Assembly: GCF_900170025.1 (NCBI RefSeq)
Contig: NZ_FWEX01000006.1
Location: 3,319,999 to 3,383,998 of the forward strand
DNA from: Nitrospira sp. ND1
Lineage (GTDB): Bacteria; Nitrospirota; Nitrospiria; Nitrospirales; Nitrospiraceae
Direction: 5' to 3'
Length of the DNA: 64,000 bases
The position numbers and the translations under genes were made by a program. Positions 63,520 through 64,000 of the stretch are shown in pieces. The stretch's first letter is position 1. Every line of letters begins with the position of its first letter. Below the pieces are notes generated by a model. It did not search any database. It had not been told where the DNA came from and saw only the letters and a program-made list of their open reading frames with translations.

Positions 63520-64000
63520 ATGGGTTTGGACGAGACTCTCTTTCACAGCATCAACGGCGTGGCCGGTCGGTCGAGTCTGCTGGATTGGGTGATGGTCGAA
63601 TTGGCCAAACCGGGCAATCTGCTGTATCCCATTCTGCTCGCTGCGGCCTATTGGTTCTGGAAGAACCAGCGGGAATGTCTGATCGGAGCGGCGGCGTTGG
63701 CCGGCGTGATCGGTGCGGCGGATGCGTTGGGCACGCAACTCAAGGGGCTTGTGCAGCGTCCACGTCCCTGTGTGACGCTTGCGGATGTGCATCAATTGCT
63801 GGGCTGCGGCGGGGCCTTTTCCTTTCCTTCCAATCACGCGGCCAATACCGCGGCGGCGGCGGCGTTCTTCCAGGTGCTCTATCCAAAATCGGGCTGGATC
63901 GGCTGGCCGCTTGTGGCGGCCATTGGCATTTCGCGCGTCTACATCGGGGCCCATTACCTGACGGATGTGATGGGTGGATGGGTGGTGGGCGGATTGATCG
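63520..64000 (+). CDS. PAP2-family phosphatase, N-terminal part, truncated by the window edge
   Basis: 160 residues are visible. All three PAP2 motifs are present: K-x6-RP in KGLVQRPRP, the PSNH block in FSFPSNHAANT, and SR-x5-H-x3-D in SRVYIGAHYLTD. Four or five membrane helices alternate with them. Such enzymes dephosphorylate undecaprenyl diphosphate or other lipid phosphates at the periplasmic face. ATG at 63520 chosen as the first ATG; the ribosome site is weak and the frame is open upstream without ATG. Only the extreme C-terminus is missing. Confidence 0.88.
   Translation, partial: MGLDETLFHSINGVAGRSSLLDWVMVELAKPGNLLYPILLAAAYWFWKNQRECLIGAAALAGVIGAADALGTQLKGLVQRPRPCVTLADVHQLLGCGGAFSFPSNHAANTAAAAAFFQVLYPKSGWIGWPLVAAIGISRVYIGAHYLTDVMGGWVVGGLI

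Overview
The window is high-GC (roughly 60%) bacterial DNA, most likely from a Nitrospira-type genome. The evidence is a set of palindrome-ended intergenic repeats of a kind familiar from Nitrospira, many secreted proteins of unknown function, an RND pump, a sigma-54 circuit and several decayed mobile elements. No rRNA, tRNA or CRISPR array was seen. The genus assignment is inference; no marker gene is present.

Layout. 1-2150: start of a cyclic beta-glucan synthase-like gene running off the left edge. 3.0-9.4 kb: DAHP synthase, a small His-rich exported protein, a TonB-dependent receptor, a TonB C-terminal-like protein and a secreted SPRY protein. 9.6-20 kb: mostly secreted proteins on the minus strand (one broken by two frameshifts, one tandem-duplicated, one with IPT/TIG repeats, one TPR plus lectin-like, and a phosphodiesterase-fold protein lacking its catalytic residues), plus threonylcarbamoyl-AMP synthase. 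20.2-25.3 kb: RND efflux pump and adaptor, divergent from a MarR regulator. 25.4-27.1 kb: a HigB/HigA-like toxin-antitoxin pair lodged beside marR and followed by a copied piece of the marR 3' end, then antitoxin and IS3 remnants. 27.2-32.0 kb: a GAF sigma-54 activator and, behind a textbook -24/-12 promoter, genes for DsrE, flavin-binding, MOSC and two NTF2-like proteins.

32.1-55.0 kb is the most unusual part: eight very large, signal-peptide-less proteins on one strand. They include two DUF6603-like paralogues sharing a nearly identical 1.7-kb block, an M64-like metallopeptidase, a protein with a His/Cys pair reminiscent of clan CD (CHAT/caspase-like) peptidases, a coiled-coil protein, and three giant proteins of unrecognised families. 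Two promoters with the same architecture (shared upstream box, TTGACA, 17-bp spacer, TACGTT) precede the two halves, so the cluster appears to be one co-regulated system in two transcription units. Its function is unknown to me.

55.1-64 kb: a TonB-like pseudogene, a DUF3015 lipoprotein, a lower-GC defence-like island (RloC/PrrC-like AAA_13 ATPase, membrane protein, PD-(D/E)XK nuclease), a secreted protein, a graveyard of RelE, IS3 and RAYT remnants, a second toxin-antitoxin pair with a frameshifted toxin, and the start of a PAP2 phosphatase running off the right edge.

Several frameshifts sit in short G or C runs, so some broken genes may be assembly errors rather than biology.
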